64,000 nucleotides of DNA from Cystobacter ferrugineus (GTDB lineage: Bacteria; Myxococcota; Myxococcia; Myxococcales; Myxococcaceae), in contig NZ_MPIN01000013.1 of the NCBI RefSeq assembly GCF_001887355.1, positions 192,409-256,408 on the forward strand, in the 5' to 3' direction. Below, one piece after another: positions 36,452 to 44,600 of this stretch (positions are counted from its first letter, which is position 1; each line of letters opens with the position of its first letter). Below the pieces are notes generated by a model that worked only from the letters and a program-made list of their open reading frames with translations, was not told where the DNA came from and did no database searches. A program made the translations under genes and the position numbers.

Positions 36452-37318
36452 ATGAGTCGCGTCCTGGAGGACCTGCTGGAGCTCCTGAAGCTGGAGCCCA
36501 TTGAGGAGAACCTGTTTCGCGGACGGAGCCAGGATCTCGGTTTCCGGCAGCTATTCGGGGGGCAGGTGCTGGGGCAGTCGTTGTCGGCGGCCAGCCAGAC
36601 CGTGCCCCCGCACCGGCCCGTGCACTCGCTGCACGGCTACTTCCTGCGCCCCGGGGATGCCAGCCTGCCCGTGGTCTACACCGTGGACCGGTTGCGCGAT
36701 GGCGGCAGCTTCACCACCCGCCGGGTGGTGGCCATCCAGAAGGGGGAGCCCATCTTCTCGGTGATGGCGTCCTTCCAGGGCGAGGAGCCCGGCTTCGAGC
36801 ACCAGACGAAGATGCCCGAGGTGCCCGGCCCCGAGGGACTCCCCACGGACCTGGAGCTGCTCGGCCGCAAGGCGCACCTCATCCCCGAGAAGATCCGCGA
36901 CAAGATCCTGTGCGAGAAGCCCATCGAGATCCGCCCGGTGACGCAGCAGGATCCCTTCGATCCCCTCGTGCTCGAGCCCGTCAAGCACGTGTGGTTCCGC
37001 GCCGATGGCGCGCTGCCCGACGACTCGCGGGTGCACCGCTACCTGCTCGCCTATGCGTCGGACTTCAACCTCATCACCACCGCGCTCCAGCCGCATGGCA
37101 CCAGCCACATGCATCCCCAGATGCAGCTCGCGAGCCTGGACCACGCGCTGTGGTTCCACGGCAACCTGCGGATGAATGACTGGCTGCTGTACTCCATCGC
37201 CAGCCCCTGGGCTGGCAACGCGCGCGGCCTGTCGTATGGGCACATCTTCACGCGGGACGGCCGCCTGGTGGCCTCCGTGGCGCAAGAGGGGCTCATGCGC
37301 ATGCGCCCACCGAAGTAG
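36452..37318 (+). CDS. tesB: Acyl-CoA thioesterase II
   Basis: ATG 36452 follows GAGGAAGAGG; the 288-residue length matches E. coli TesB (286). It has the double-hotdog pattern: LFRGRSQDLGFRQLFGGQVLGQSLSAA at the start, HSLHGYFLRPGD, then the second half with LASLDHALWFHG (active-site Asp), ALQPHGTSHM and SVAQEGLMRMR (active-site Gln). It cleaves medium- and long-chain acyl-CoA. The gene appears monocistronic. Confidence 0.93.
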   Translation: MSRVLEDLLELLKLEPIEENLFRGRSQDLGFRQLFGGQVLGQSLSAASQTVPPHRPVHSLHGYFLRPGDASLPVVYTVDRLRDGGSFTTRRVVAIQKGEPIFSVMASFQGEEPGFEHQTKMPEVPGPEGLPTDLELLGRKAHLIPEKIRDKILCEKPIEIRPVTQQDPFDPLVLEPVKHVWFRADGALPDDSRVHRYLLAYASDFNLITTALQPHGTSHMHPQMQLASLDHALWFHGNLRMNDWLLYSIASPWAGNARGLSYGHIFTRDGRLVASVAQEGLMRMRPPK

Positions 37319-37335
37319 GGCGGCGTCCTCGCGGC

Positions 37336-37875
37336 TCAGGCGGGGGAGGAGGGGTTCGCGAACCAGGAGCCGAACCAGCGCCCTCCCTGGGAGTCCTGGG
37401 CGTGGGCCACCCCGCGCAGCCCGCCCTCCGTGCCCACCGCGCGGAAGTGCAGCGTGGCGCCGAGGAGCCTCGCGTCGTCGAGGGAGAAGGCCAGTGCCTC
37501 GCCCTCCACCCGGGGCGTCACGTCCCCCTCGAGCGGCGCGTCTCGTGGAAACAGGATGCGCACCTGACCGGTGAGCCGTGTCCCGCGGGGCTCCACCGAG
37601 AGCCACATGGGCACGGGTGCCATCTCCAGCTCCGCGGGGTAGAGCGAGAGCGTCCCCTGCCACGTGCCCACCAGCACGACGTGGCTCCAGGCTTCCCCGC
37701 GCAGCAGCTCCCTCGCCTCGCCCCGCTTCCAGTGCGACTCGAGCGTCGCTCCGCCCAGAAGCACCGCGCCCGTCTCCATCCGCGTCCCCGGAGACAGCGC
37801 CCGCACGAGGCCCTCCAGCATCCCCGGAAGATCGTTGTTGTAGGTGTAGCTGTTGCCAATGAAGAGCACGCGCAC
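37336..37875 (-). CDS. Chimeric protein: SGNH-hydrolase start joined to unrelated C-terminus
   Basis: From GTG 37875 the 179-residue product starts RVLFIGNSYTYNNDLPGMLE, the nucleophile block (G-N-S) of DUF4886/SGNH-type hydrolases, and continues in that family to about WSHVVLVGTW (70). The later SGNH blocks, including the catalytic D-x-x-H, are absent. Residues 72-179 (EMAPVPMWLSVEPRG, TGQVRILFPRDAPLEG) read as a beta-rich domain that I do not recognise. The short length and abrupt change suggest a deletion fused two genes. A working hydrolase is unlikely. Confidence 0.55.
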   Translation of the reverse strand: MRVLFIGNSYTYNNDLPGMLEGLVRALSPGTRMETGAVLLGGATLESHWKRGEARELLRGEAWSHVVLVGTWQGTLSLYPAELEMAPVPMWLSVEPRGTRLTGQVRILFPRDAPLEGDVTPRVEGEALAFSLDDARLLGATLHFRAVGTEGGLRGVAHAQDSQGGRWFGSWFANPSSPA

Positions 37876-38022
37876 GGTGGCCTTGGGAGGGCGGGGCGGG
37901 AAGTCGTTGGAGGTCTAGCCTACATAGACGGACTATGTGAATGGGCGTGGGATCATATCTCGATAGACAGACAATAAGTGCGAATCATGTGTCTTGGATT
38001 GATTGGCCCAGAGATTGCATTT

Positions 38023-38067
38023 TGTTTGTGTTTTATTTGTTTTGTTTTCGCCAATAAAACACAAACA
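38023..38067. repeat. Perfect 15-bp AT-rich inverted repeat in a low-GC island
   Basis: TGTTTGTGTTTTATT (38023-38037) and its exact reverse complement (38053-38067) surround a 15-nt loop. The 37980-38120 stretch is far poorer in GC than the rest of the window. A further small palindrome, ACATAG-N5-CTATGT, lies at about 37920. The gap 37876-38131 holds no gene. The stem may end the ABC-transporter transcript, or bind a protein. Confidence 0.6.
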
Positions 38068-38131
38068 TTTTTCGCGAATGAAATGATATTGATTGTCAAT
38101 TATTGTCAACCAATACCAACAGTGTCTGTCT

Positions 38132-39175
38132 TTACTGCGGAGTGGCGGGGGCAGGCGTGCCCATGTCGACGAATTCCGGCAGCAGGAAGTCGTCCAGGGC
38201 GGGCACCTTGTCGATGAGACCCAGGTCCACGAGCTGTCGTGCCAGGGTGTCCCAGCGCTCGCGGCTCATGGTGCCCAGGCCCTTGGCGCGAGTCTGCTCC
38301 GTTTCGATGAGGGGCTTCTGGGCGCGCGCCGCCTCGGCGAACGTGTCCGCGTCCATGGAGGTGTTGAGCTTGCCCATGACGGCGTTGGTGGCCGTGGGGT
38401 CGTCCAGGTAGGCCCGCCAGCCCTCGCGCACCGCCTCCACGAAGTCCTTCACCCGCGACGGCTGCTTCTGCCAGAGCTCCCGGCGGGTGATGAGCACGGC
38501 GATGTAGGGATTGAATCCCTCGTCGGCCACCAGGAACACGGCGGGATCCGCGCCCTGGCGCCGCGCGGCGATGGGCTCCGAGGTGATGAAGCACTGCTGG
38601 CTGAAGTCCTTGTCCGCCACGAAGCGCGCCACGCCGCCGTCGTAGGGCACCACCTTCACCTTGTCGAAGCCATACTTCTTCTTCAGGTACGCGGCGTAGG
38701 GCAGGCCCGGCTCCAGGGCCACCGTGCCCGAGGAGAGCAGATCCTTGATGTTCTTGGCGCCGCGCGACGCATGGGTCATGAGGGCTTGTGGCGCCGTCTG
38801 GTACACGGCGAACAGCGGAATCACATCCACGCCCCGTGCCCGGGCGGTGAGGATTTCATCCGCGCCGGCGATGCCGAAGTCCACCTGGCCCGACGCCACC
38901 ATCTGCATCACCGGCACCCCGGCGCCGCCGCCCTGGATGCTCACGTCCATTCCGCGGCGCTTGAAGTGCCCCAGATCCCTCGCGGCGTAGAAGCCACCGA
39001 ACTCGGGCTCGGCCACCCAGTTGAGGGCCAGCTTGACCTGTGTCACCTGGGGGGCGGCGGCACTTCCCGCGTCCCCTCCCGCCGCCTGGGGCGCGTTCTC
39101 CTTGGCGCGCGAGCACGCCCCGGCCACCACGAGCAGCACCAGTCCACCCACGACTCCAGCCAGACGTCCTTTCAC
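38132..39175 (-). CDS. NMT1/THI5-like ABC transporter substrate-binding lipoprotein
   Basis: GTG 39175 follows GGAAGG. The 347-residue protein has a lipoprotein signal (Cys21, VAGACSR) and the SsuA/ThiY/NMT1 fold: VKLALNWVAEPEFGGFYAARDLGHFKRRGMDV, then GGGAGVPVMQMVASGQVDFGIAGADEIL. Family ligands include thiamine precursors, sulfonates and nitrate-like compounds. The preceding genes encode the permease and ATPase, and an LLM monooxygenase lies farther upstream, so it probably imports the substrate of that oxygenase. Ligand unknown. Confidence 0.9.
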   Translation of the reverse strand: MKGRLAGVVGGLVLLVVAGACSRAKENAPQAAGGDAGSAAAPQVTQVKLALNWVAEPEFGGFYAARDLGHFKRRGMDVSIQGGGAGVPVMQMVASGQVDFGIAGADEILTARARGVDVIPLFAVYQTAPQALMTHASRGAKNIKDLLSSGTVALEPGLPYAAYLKKKYGFDKVKVVPYDGGVARFVADKDFSQQCFITSEPIAARRQGADPAVFLVADEGFNPYIAVLITRRELWQKQPSRVKDFVEAVREGWRAYLDDPTATNAVMGKLNTSMDADTFAEAARAQKPLIETEQTRAKGLGTMSRERWDTLARQLVDLGLIDKVPALDDFLLPEFVDMGTPAPATPQ

Positions 39176-39205
39176 GTGTGCCTTCCTCTCCGATGCAAGG
39201 GTTTC

Positions 39206-39991
39206 TCACGGCCCCGACGAGGCCGAGGGGTGCCAGCGTTTGAGCAGCCGGAAGCCCGTCAGGTTCACCGCGCCAAACAGCGCCAGCCCCAACACCGCCG
39301 CCGCCAGCACGGCGGCGAAGAGCAGGTCCGTGCGCAATTGCCGGTAGGCCGTCAGCACCAGGATGCCCAGGCCCGCGCCTTCCTCGGAGAAGCCCGCGAC
39401 GAACTCGCCCACGATGGCGCCAATGACGGCCAGCCCCGAGGCGACGCGCAGTCCGGTGAAGAGTTGCGGCAGCGCCGCCGGCAGCTCCAGCTTCCACAGC
39501 GTGGCGAGCCGCTTCGCCCCGTACAGGCGGAACAGGTCGCGCAGCGCCGGCTCCACCGAGCGCAGCCCGGTGAGCGTGTTGGTGATGACGGGAAAGAGCG
39601 AGACGATGAAGGAGGAGATGGCCACGGCGCGCGTGCCCGGGCCGAACCACAGCACCAGCAGCGGGGCGATGGCCACGATGGGCACCGTCTGGAGGAAGAG
39701 CGTGTAGGGGTAGAGCGCCCGCTCCAACAGCCGCGAGGAGGCCAGGAGGATGGCGATGAGCACGCCCACCCCGGCGCTCAAGCCGAAGCCGATCAGCGAG
39801 GCACGCCCGGTGGTGAGCATCGCGTTCCACAGGGAGGGCGCCTCGTGCGCCCCGGCGAGGGCGATGGCGGACGGGGGCGGCAGCAGCCAGACGGCGATGC
39901 CGAACACCCGCGTCACCCCCTCCCACAGCGCCAGCAGCACCCCGAGCGCGACCAGGGGCGGCACCACCTGTCGCAGGAAGGAGCCGTTCAT
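39206..39991 (-). CDS. ABC transporter permease (SsuC/ThiX/TauC type)
   Basis: ATG 39991 overlaps the ATPase stop (ATGA) and gives 261 residues with about six membrane segments, among them VVPPLVALGVLLALWEGV and LIGFGLSAGVGVLIAILL. The EAA-loop region reads RDLFRLYGAKRLATLWKLELPAALPQLFTGLRVA, the contact to the ATPase. Belongs with the genes on both sides to one nitrate/sulfonate/thiamine-precursor-type importer. Confidence 0.92.
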   Translation of the reverse strand: MNGSFLRQVVPPLVALGVLLALWEGVTRVFGIAVWLLPPPSAIALAGAHEAPSLWNAMLTTGRASLIGFGLSAGVGVLIAILLASSRLLERALYPYTLFLQTVPIVAIAPLLVLWFGPGTRAVAISSFIVSLFPVITNTLTGLRSVEPALRDLFRLYGAKRLATLWKLELPAALPQLFTGLRVASGLAVIGAIVGEFVAGFSEEGAGLGILVLTAYRQLRTDLLFAAVLAAAVLGLALFGAVNLTGFRLLKRWHPSASSGP

Positions 39992-40806
39992 GCCGAGTCT
40001 CCCCGCTCGAGGGCTTCCTGGAGCAGACCCAGCTCCCGGGCGAAGCCGGGCTCGGAGCGCAGGGAGGCGCGGCGCTCCGCGGGCAGGTCGAGCCGCCGGT
40101 CCAGCATCACCCGCGCGGGCCGCCGCGACAGCACCACGGCGCGCTGGGCCAGGTAGGCCGCCTCGGAGAGCGAGTGGGTGACGAAGAGCACGGTCATCCC
40201 CAGCTCCTTCCACAGCGCGAGGAGCTGATCATCCAGCCGGTTGCGCGTCAGCTCGTCCAGGGCGGCGAAGGGCTCGTCGAGCAGCAGCAGCCGGGGACGG
40301 GTGACGAGCGCCCGGGCGAGCGACACGCGCATGCGCATGCCGCCCGAGAGCTCCGCCGGGTAGCGCGCGGTGGCGTCCCCCAGGCCCACCTCGGTGAGCA
40401 GGGCCCGCGCCGCCGCGTGGCGCTCGGGGGTGGGCACTCCCGTCAACTCGAGCGGCAGCGCCACGTTGTCCAGCACCGAGCGCCAGGGCAGCAGGTGCGC
40501 GTCCTGGAAGACGTAGGCGATGGGGTTGCGCGCGCCCCGCGTGCGCTCGAGCGGGGGAGAGAAGGTGAGGGTGCCCGCGTTGGGCTGGTCCAGTCCCGCC
40601 ACCAGCTTGAGCAGGGTGGACTTGCCGCAGCCCGAGGGGCCCACCAGCGCCACGAAGGCGCCCGCGCCGATGTCCAGGTCCATGCCCGTGATCACGGGCA
40701 CTCCGCCCGGGAAGGTACGCCGCAGGCCCGAGAGCCGCACACGCACGCCCCCCGAGCCCTCGTCGGGCGCCACGGGGGTGGAGGAATCCGAGGGGGTGGA
40801 AATCAT
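39988..40806 (-). CDS. ABC transporter ATP-binding protein (SsuB/TauB/ThiZ type)
   Basis: Start ATG 40806 (MISTPSDSSTP), 272 residues. Walker A GPSGCGKST, Q-loop YVFQDAHLLPW, signature LSGGMRMRVSLARAL, Walker B RLLLLDEPFAALDE and the H-switch FVTHSLSEAAYLAQR are all intact, in the arrangement of sulfonate/nitrate-type importers. The 166-bp stretch before it, after the LLM gene, has no strong stem, so read-through from the upstream pair is likely. Confidence 0.93.
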   Translation of the reverse strand: MISTPSDSSTPVAPDEGSGGVRVRLSGLRRTFPGGVPVITGMDLDIGAGAFVALVGPSGCGKSTLLKLVAGLDQPNAGTLTFSPPLERTRGARNPIAYVFQDAHLLPWRSVLDNVALPLELTGVPTPERHAAARALLTEVGLGDATARYPAELSGGMRMRVSLARALVTRPRLLLLDEPFAALDELTRNRLDDQLLALWKELGMTVLFVTHSLSEAAYLAQRAVVLSRRPARVMLDRRLDLPAERRASLRSEPGFARELGLLQEALERGDSA

Positions 40807-40972
40807 GAGGTGCGAGGGTTCTACCCGCCCCACGCGCCGAGGGCCAACCTCATCTGACCCCACGGCGGCTGGCACGGCCCGCGCAAGGTCCGGATCCCAC
40901 CCCCATCCCGGCTCTTGGATGCCCCCCAGGGCCTCGCCAGTCTCCCCGCGGGCCCCGGGAGGGGCGCGGCGC

Positions 40973-42007
40973 TCAGGCCGCCTTGCGCTCCGGCGCGATG
41001 ATCGCCGAGGAGAAGCGCTCCATCTCCTCGAGCTGCGGGCTCATCTGTAGCAGCAGCAGATCCACGCCGGCCTTCTCGAACTCGGCGATCCGCTCGCGCA
41101 CGCGCTGGGGCGTGCCCACCAGGCCCGGCCGCAGCCCGCGGTTGGAGACCGAGTACTCCTTGATCTTCAGCTCCCGCTCGAGCTGCGTGCCGGACAGCCA
41201 CTGCTCGAAGTTGGCGAAGCCCGCGGCCTGGGGATCCAACGTGGTGATGCGCTCGACCTCGGCCTGGGCCTCCTCCTGGCTGTCACGCACGATGGCGTAG
41301 GCGGCCATGCCGAAGCGCATCGGCGGCAGGCCCTCGCGCTCGCGCCGCGCCCGCATGTCCTGGATCTTCCCGGCGATCACCTCCGGTTCGTCCCCGTGCA
41401 TGACGTAGGCGTCGCACTGCCGCGCGATCATCTGCTTGGCCGCCTCGGACTCGCCCCCCGCGTAGAGGAGCGGGCGCGGCGAGGACAGGGGCTTGGGCTC
41501 GCAGATGGCGTCCTTGAGCTGGTAGCGCTGGCCCTCGAAGCTGAAGGGCGTGCGCGACCACAGCCCGTCCACCACCTGCAACCACTCGGTGGTGCGGGCG
41601 TACCGGTCATCGTGCTGATCGAACTGCAGGCCGTACTGCCGCGCCTCGTCCGCCCACCACGACGACACCACGTTGAGCGCCAGCCGGCCCCCGGAGATGC
41701 GATCGATGTTGGCCGCCTGCTTGGCGAACAACGCCGGGTGGTGGAAGTTGGGCCGCACCGCCACCATCAGCTCCAGCCGGCGGGTGACCGCCGCGAGCGC
41801 CGCCGCGGTGGACCAGGCGTCCAGGGCCGGCTCGGTCACGCCCTTGATGTCGTTGAGGTTGAGCTCGGCGATGAGCGTCAGGTCATAGCCGATCTCCTCG
41901 GCGCGCCTGCACAGCCGGCTCATGTACTCCCAGCTCGCCTCCATCCCCTCGTCCCGCACGTTGCGCAGCCAGCCGCCGAAGACGGGCGCCCAGAATCCGT
42001 ATCTCAT
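40973..42007 (-). CDS. LLM-class flavin-dependent monooxygenase
   Basis: ATG 42007 overlaps the ATP-grasp stop (ATGA) and has GGAGG upstream inside that gene. The 344-residue protein is a bacterial-luciferase-like TIM barrel: MRYGFWAPVFGGWL at the start, TLIAELNLNDIKG, AVRPNFHHPALFAKQAANIDRISGGRLALNVVSSWW, and LYAGGESEAAKQMIARQCDAYVM. The closest known plan is the SsuD/SfnG alkanesulfonate/dimethylsulfone branch, which uses FMNH2 and O2. A flavin reductase is not seen nearby. Tight coupling to the ATP-grasp gene suggests sequential steps on one small molecule. Confidence 0.9.
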   Translation of the reverse strand: MRYGFWAPVFGGWLRNVRDEGMEASWEYMSRLCRRAEEIGYDLTLIAELNLNDIKGVTEPALDAWSTAAALAAVTRRLELMVAVRPNFHHPALFAKQAANIDRISGGRLALNVVSSWWADEARQYGLQFDQHDDRYARTTEWLQVVDGLWSRTPFSFEGQRYQLKDAICEPKPLSSPRPLLYAGGESEAAKQMIARQCDAYVMHGDEPEVIAGKIQDMRARREREGLPPMRFGMAAYAIVRDSQEEAQAEVERITTLDPQAAGFANFEQWLSGTQLERELKIKEYSVSNRGLRPGLVGTPQRVRERIAEFEKAGVDLLLLQMSPQLEEMERFSSAIIAPERKAA

Positions 42008-42939
42008 GCCGCCTCCCCGCGCCGCGCCTTGGCGACGACGCCCTCGAGATAGTCCACCAACTGCTCGTGCGGATCCCACCCCAGCACCTCGAGCGGTCTG
42101 GCCACGAAGTTGGACAGTCCATTGATGTCGTAGAAGCGGCGCACCCCGTCGCGCTCGTCGATCATGAACTCGATGCCGCACAGCTCCATGTTCGCCGCGC
42201 GGGAGATGGCCTCCACCGCGCGGATGGTGTCGGCGTCCAGGGTCGTCTGCTCGAGGGTGACCTGGGGCTTGCCCACCATGCACGCATCGGCGGGGCACAG
42301 GTCGAAGGTGCCGCCAGTCGTGGTCACGGTGATGGCGTAGAGGAAGCGGCCGTTGAGCGTCTCCGCCCGGACGATGTGGCGCTCCTTCGTGGGCACGTAC
42401 TCCTGCACGAGCAGCACGCTGTCGATGCTGTCGGGCGTGGAGCGCTCCTCGACGGCCTGGGCCAGCTCCTCGGCGCTCTCGTAGCGCACGACGCCCGCCC
42501 CCGAGCCGCCGATGTTGACCTTGACCACGATGGGAAAGCGCAGGCCCTCGGCGGCGCGCACCAGGTCCGCCCGGCGATGCACCACGCGCGTCGCCGGCGT
42601 CGCGTAGCCCAGCGAGTTGATCAGCGAGAGCTGGCGCGCCTTGGACGTGTCCACCGCCAGCGCCGGGTTGCCGTTGATGATCCGCGCGCCCGCCTGCTCC
42701 CAGTGCGAGTAGAGCGACTGGGTATAGAAGATGGCGTGCTCGCCCTGACGCAGGAAGGAGCTCATCGCCAGGCGGCTGAAGATGACCGGCGCCGGCGGCT
42801 TGCGCTCGCTCAGGTCGAAGAAGTGCTGATCGATGCGGAGGGGCACGTAGGGCACGCCCCGCCGATCGAGGACCGCGAACAACGGTTTGAACCACTCGGG
42901 GTGTTCGTAGACGACGGCGAGCTGCGGCTCGGGACTCAT
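42004..42939 (-). CDS. RimK-like ATP-grasp ligase
   Basis: The 311-residue protein starts at ATG 42939. It has the ATP-grasp order: N-terminal domain (LAVVYEHPEWFKPLFAVLDRRG), then INSLGYATPATRVVHRRADLV, the Lys-strand FPIVVKVNIGGSGAGVVRY, the Glu hinge LLVQEYVPTKERHIVRAETLNG and the metal-binding end CGIEFMIDERDGVRRFYDING-type segment with Glu, Asp and Asn ligands. Such enzymes join a carboxylate to an amine or thiol with ATP. First gene of the probable operon with LLM monooxygenase and ABC importer; substrates unknown. Confidence 0.9.
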   Translation of the reverse strand: MSPEPQLAVVYEHPEWFKPLFAVLDRRGVPYVPLRIDQHFFDLSERKPPAPVIFSRLAMSSFLRQGEHAIFYTQSLYSHWEQAGARIINGNPALAVDTSKARQLSLINSLGYATPATRVVHRRADLVRAAEGLRFPIVVKVNIGGSGAGVVRYESAEELAQAVEERSTPDSIDSVLLVQEYVPTKERHIVRAETLNGRFLYAITVTTTGGTFDLCPADACMVGKPQVTLEQTTLDADTIRAVEAISRAANMELCGIEFMIDERDGVRRFYDINGLSNFVARPLEVLGWDPHEQLVDYLEGVVAKARRGEAA

Positions 42940-43057
42940 GGGTCACCTGCGGGTGAGACGGTGGGGGAACAGGTACTCACCAGGCGGAGGCGGGGTGTAG
43001 AACGACCCCGACCGCCCTGCAACTCCCCCCGGTTCCACCCCAGGGCCCGTCTACTGC

Positions 43058-43759
43058 CTACTCGTAGTCCACCTCGGAGCCGCCGGAGCGCTCCACCTGG
43101 ACCTTGGCGGGCTTGGACCCGGCCTTGACGGTGGAGCCTCCGGACAGCTCACCCCGCAGTTGTTGCGTGGGCGAAGCCTCCACGTGGGTGCCCCCGCTGG
43201 CCTCCACCTCCAGCGTCTCCACCTGGACCTTGCGCGCCTGGATGGTCGAGCCGCCACTGCCCTCCACCTTCATCTCCGCCGCGCGGCCCCGGAGGGTCAC
43301 CTCCGCGCCGCCGCTGGCCTCCACCTCCAGCTTCTTCGTGTCCACCCCGGCCACGAGCAGCTCACCGCCGCCGCTGGCCTCCAGCTCCAGCTCGCTGGCG
43401 GGGGTGACCTCCGCGTCGACATGGGCGCCGCCGCTGGCCGACACGTGCTCGATTCGCGGGTTGGTGACGTAGAGGCGCACGTCCCGGATTCCCGAGGAGA
43501 ACCACGAGCCCTTGTCCACCCGCGTCGTCAGGATGCCGTCCTTCACCTCGAGTTTGATCCGCGCCAGATCCTCGGCACGGCCCTCCAACCGGACCGACCT
43601 GGCGCCCGGCTTCACCTCGGCGCGCAGGCCATGGCTCACGGCCACGCCGCGGAAGTCGGGGACCTCGATCGTGCCTGGACTCGGGGGGGCGGCCTTGTCC
43701 TGCGCGAGCACGGGAGCGGACACCAGGAGGACCAGGGGCAGCAGCAGGGAGCGTGACAT
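43058..43759 (-). CDS. Secreted DUF2807 (GIN-domain) beta-helix protein
   Basis: ATG 43759 begins a 233-residue protein with a signal peptide (MSRSLLLPLVLLVSAPVLAQ). A DUF2807-type putative auto-transporter head domain follows: FRGVAVSHGLRAEVKPG, SGIRDVRLYVTNPRIEHVSASGGAHV and then regular strands each with ASGG or GSGGS turns (about seven), giving a right-handed beta-helix look. It should be periplasmic or surface exposed. No enzymatic residues are evident. Confidence 0.85.
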   Translation of the reverse strand: MSRSLLLPLVLLVSAPVLAQDKAAPPSPGTIEVPDFRGVAVSHGLRAEVKPGARSVRLEGRAEDLARIKLEVKDGILTTRVDKGSWFSSGIRDVRLYVTNPRIEHVSASGGAHVDAEVTPASELELEASGGGELLVAGVDTKKLEVEASGGAEVTLRGRAAEMKVEGSGGSTIQARKVQVETLEVEASGGTHVEASPTQQLRGELSGGSTVKAGSKPAKVQVERSGGSEVDYE

Positions 43760-43877
43760 GTCTGTGACCTCGGGAAGCAGGAGGCGCGGGGCCTCGGAGT
43801 CCTCGGGTCCTACGTCCCACTCCCGGGCCGATTGCACCCGGGCCGCTCGCCTGCATCCTCACCAGGCGGTGACGGGC

Positions 43878-44600
43878 TCACGGCTGGACGGTGACGGAGC
43901 CGGCCAGGTTGCGCAGGATCTGCTCGGTGGCCGAGCTTCCCGCCGCCACGGAGTCCACTCCATCCAGCCACCGGTCATAGGCCAGGTGCAGGGTGCGGCT
44001 CGCCTCCAGCGACTCGGGCGACAGGGTGAGCCCCCCCAGCGTCACCTCGGTGTTGATGATGTCGCTCGTCTCCACGTGGAAGGGCACGGCGGGTCCACCC
44101 TCGGCGGGAATCCGCTCCCCCTCCAACACCAATGTCTTCCCCTCCATGTCGGGGTGCTCGCCCAGGCCCTCGGCATCCGCGTCCGCCGGGGCGAAGAGGA
44201 GGTGGACGCGGCAGTAGCTGTCCGGCGGAGGCCGCAGGGTGCCCAGCGCCAGTGCCTCGCCGTCCGCGGGCCCGAGCCCCATCACGTACGGCGTGCCGAG
44301 CTTCCGGGGACTGCCTTCCGAGTGCGCCTCGGCCGTACCGATGGGGGAGAGCGCGCGCAGCCACTTCCAGGCCGTGCTCTTCTGGCAGGCGAAGATCTCC
44401 ACGGCGCTGAGCGTGACGCGGGCGCGGTGCAGGCGGATGCGGTCTCCCCGGTCGTTGAGGAACTCGCGCGTGGTGCCCTCCGCCCGCACTTCCTTCGCCG
44501 GGCGGAAGTCGAGGCCGAGGTGCAGCCGGGTGCCCTCCTCGCGATAACCACACGCGCACAGGGTCAGCAGGGCGAGGAGGAGAGGGGAGGAGGTTTTCAT
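43878..44600 (-). CDS. Lipoprotein, possibly MbnP-like
   Basis: ATG 44600 overlaps the stop of the outer-membrane gene (ATGA). The 240-residue product has a lipoprotein signal (Cys17, LCACGY). Its first part (LHLGLDFRPAKEV, then EFLNDRGDRIRLHRARVTLSAVEIFAC) resembles the beta-sandwich of MbnP-like proteins, which accompany methanobactin/copper genes, and the pair order with a barrel protein fits. The match is by pattern only and no copper site can be confirmed, so the label is tentative. It is the second gene of the pair. Confidence 0.6.
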   Translation of the reverse strand: MKTSSPLLLALLTLCACGYREEGTRLHLGLDFRPAKEVRAEGTTREFLNDRGDRIRLHRARVTLSAVEIFACQKSTAWKWLRALSPIGTAEAHSEGSPRKLGTPYVMGLGPADGEALALGTLRPPPDSYCRVHLLFAPADADAEGLGEHPDMEGKTLVLEGERIPAEGGPAVPFHVETSDIINTEVTLGGLTLSPESLEASRTLHLAYDRWLDGVDSVAAGSSATEQILRNLAGSVTVQP

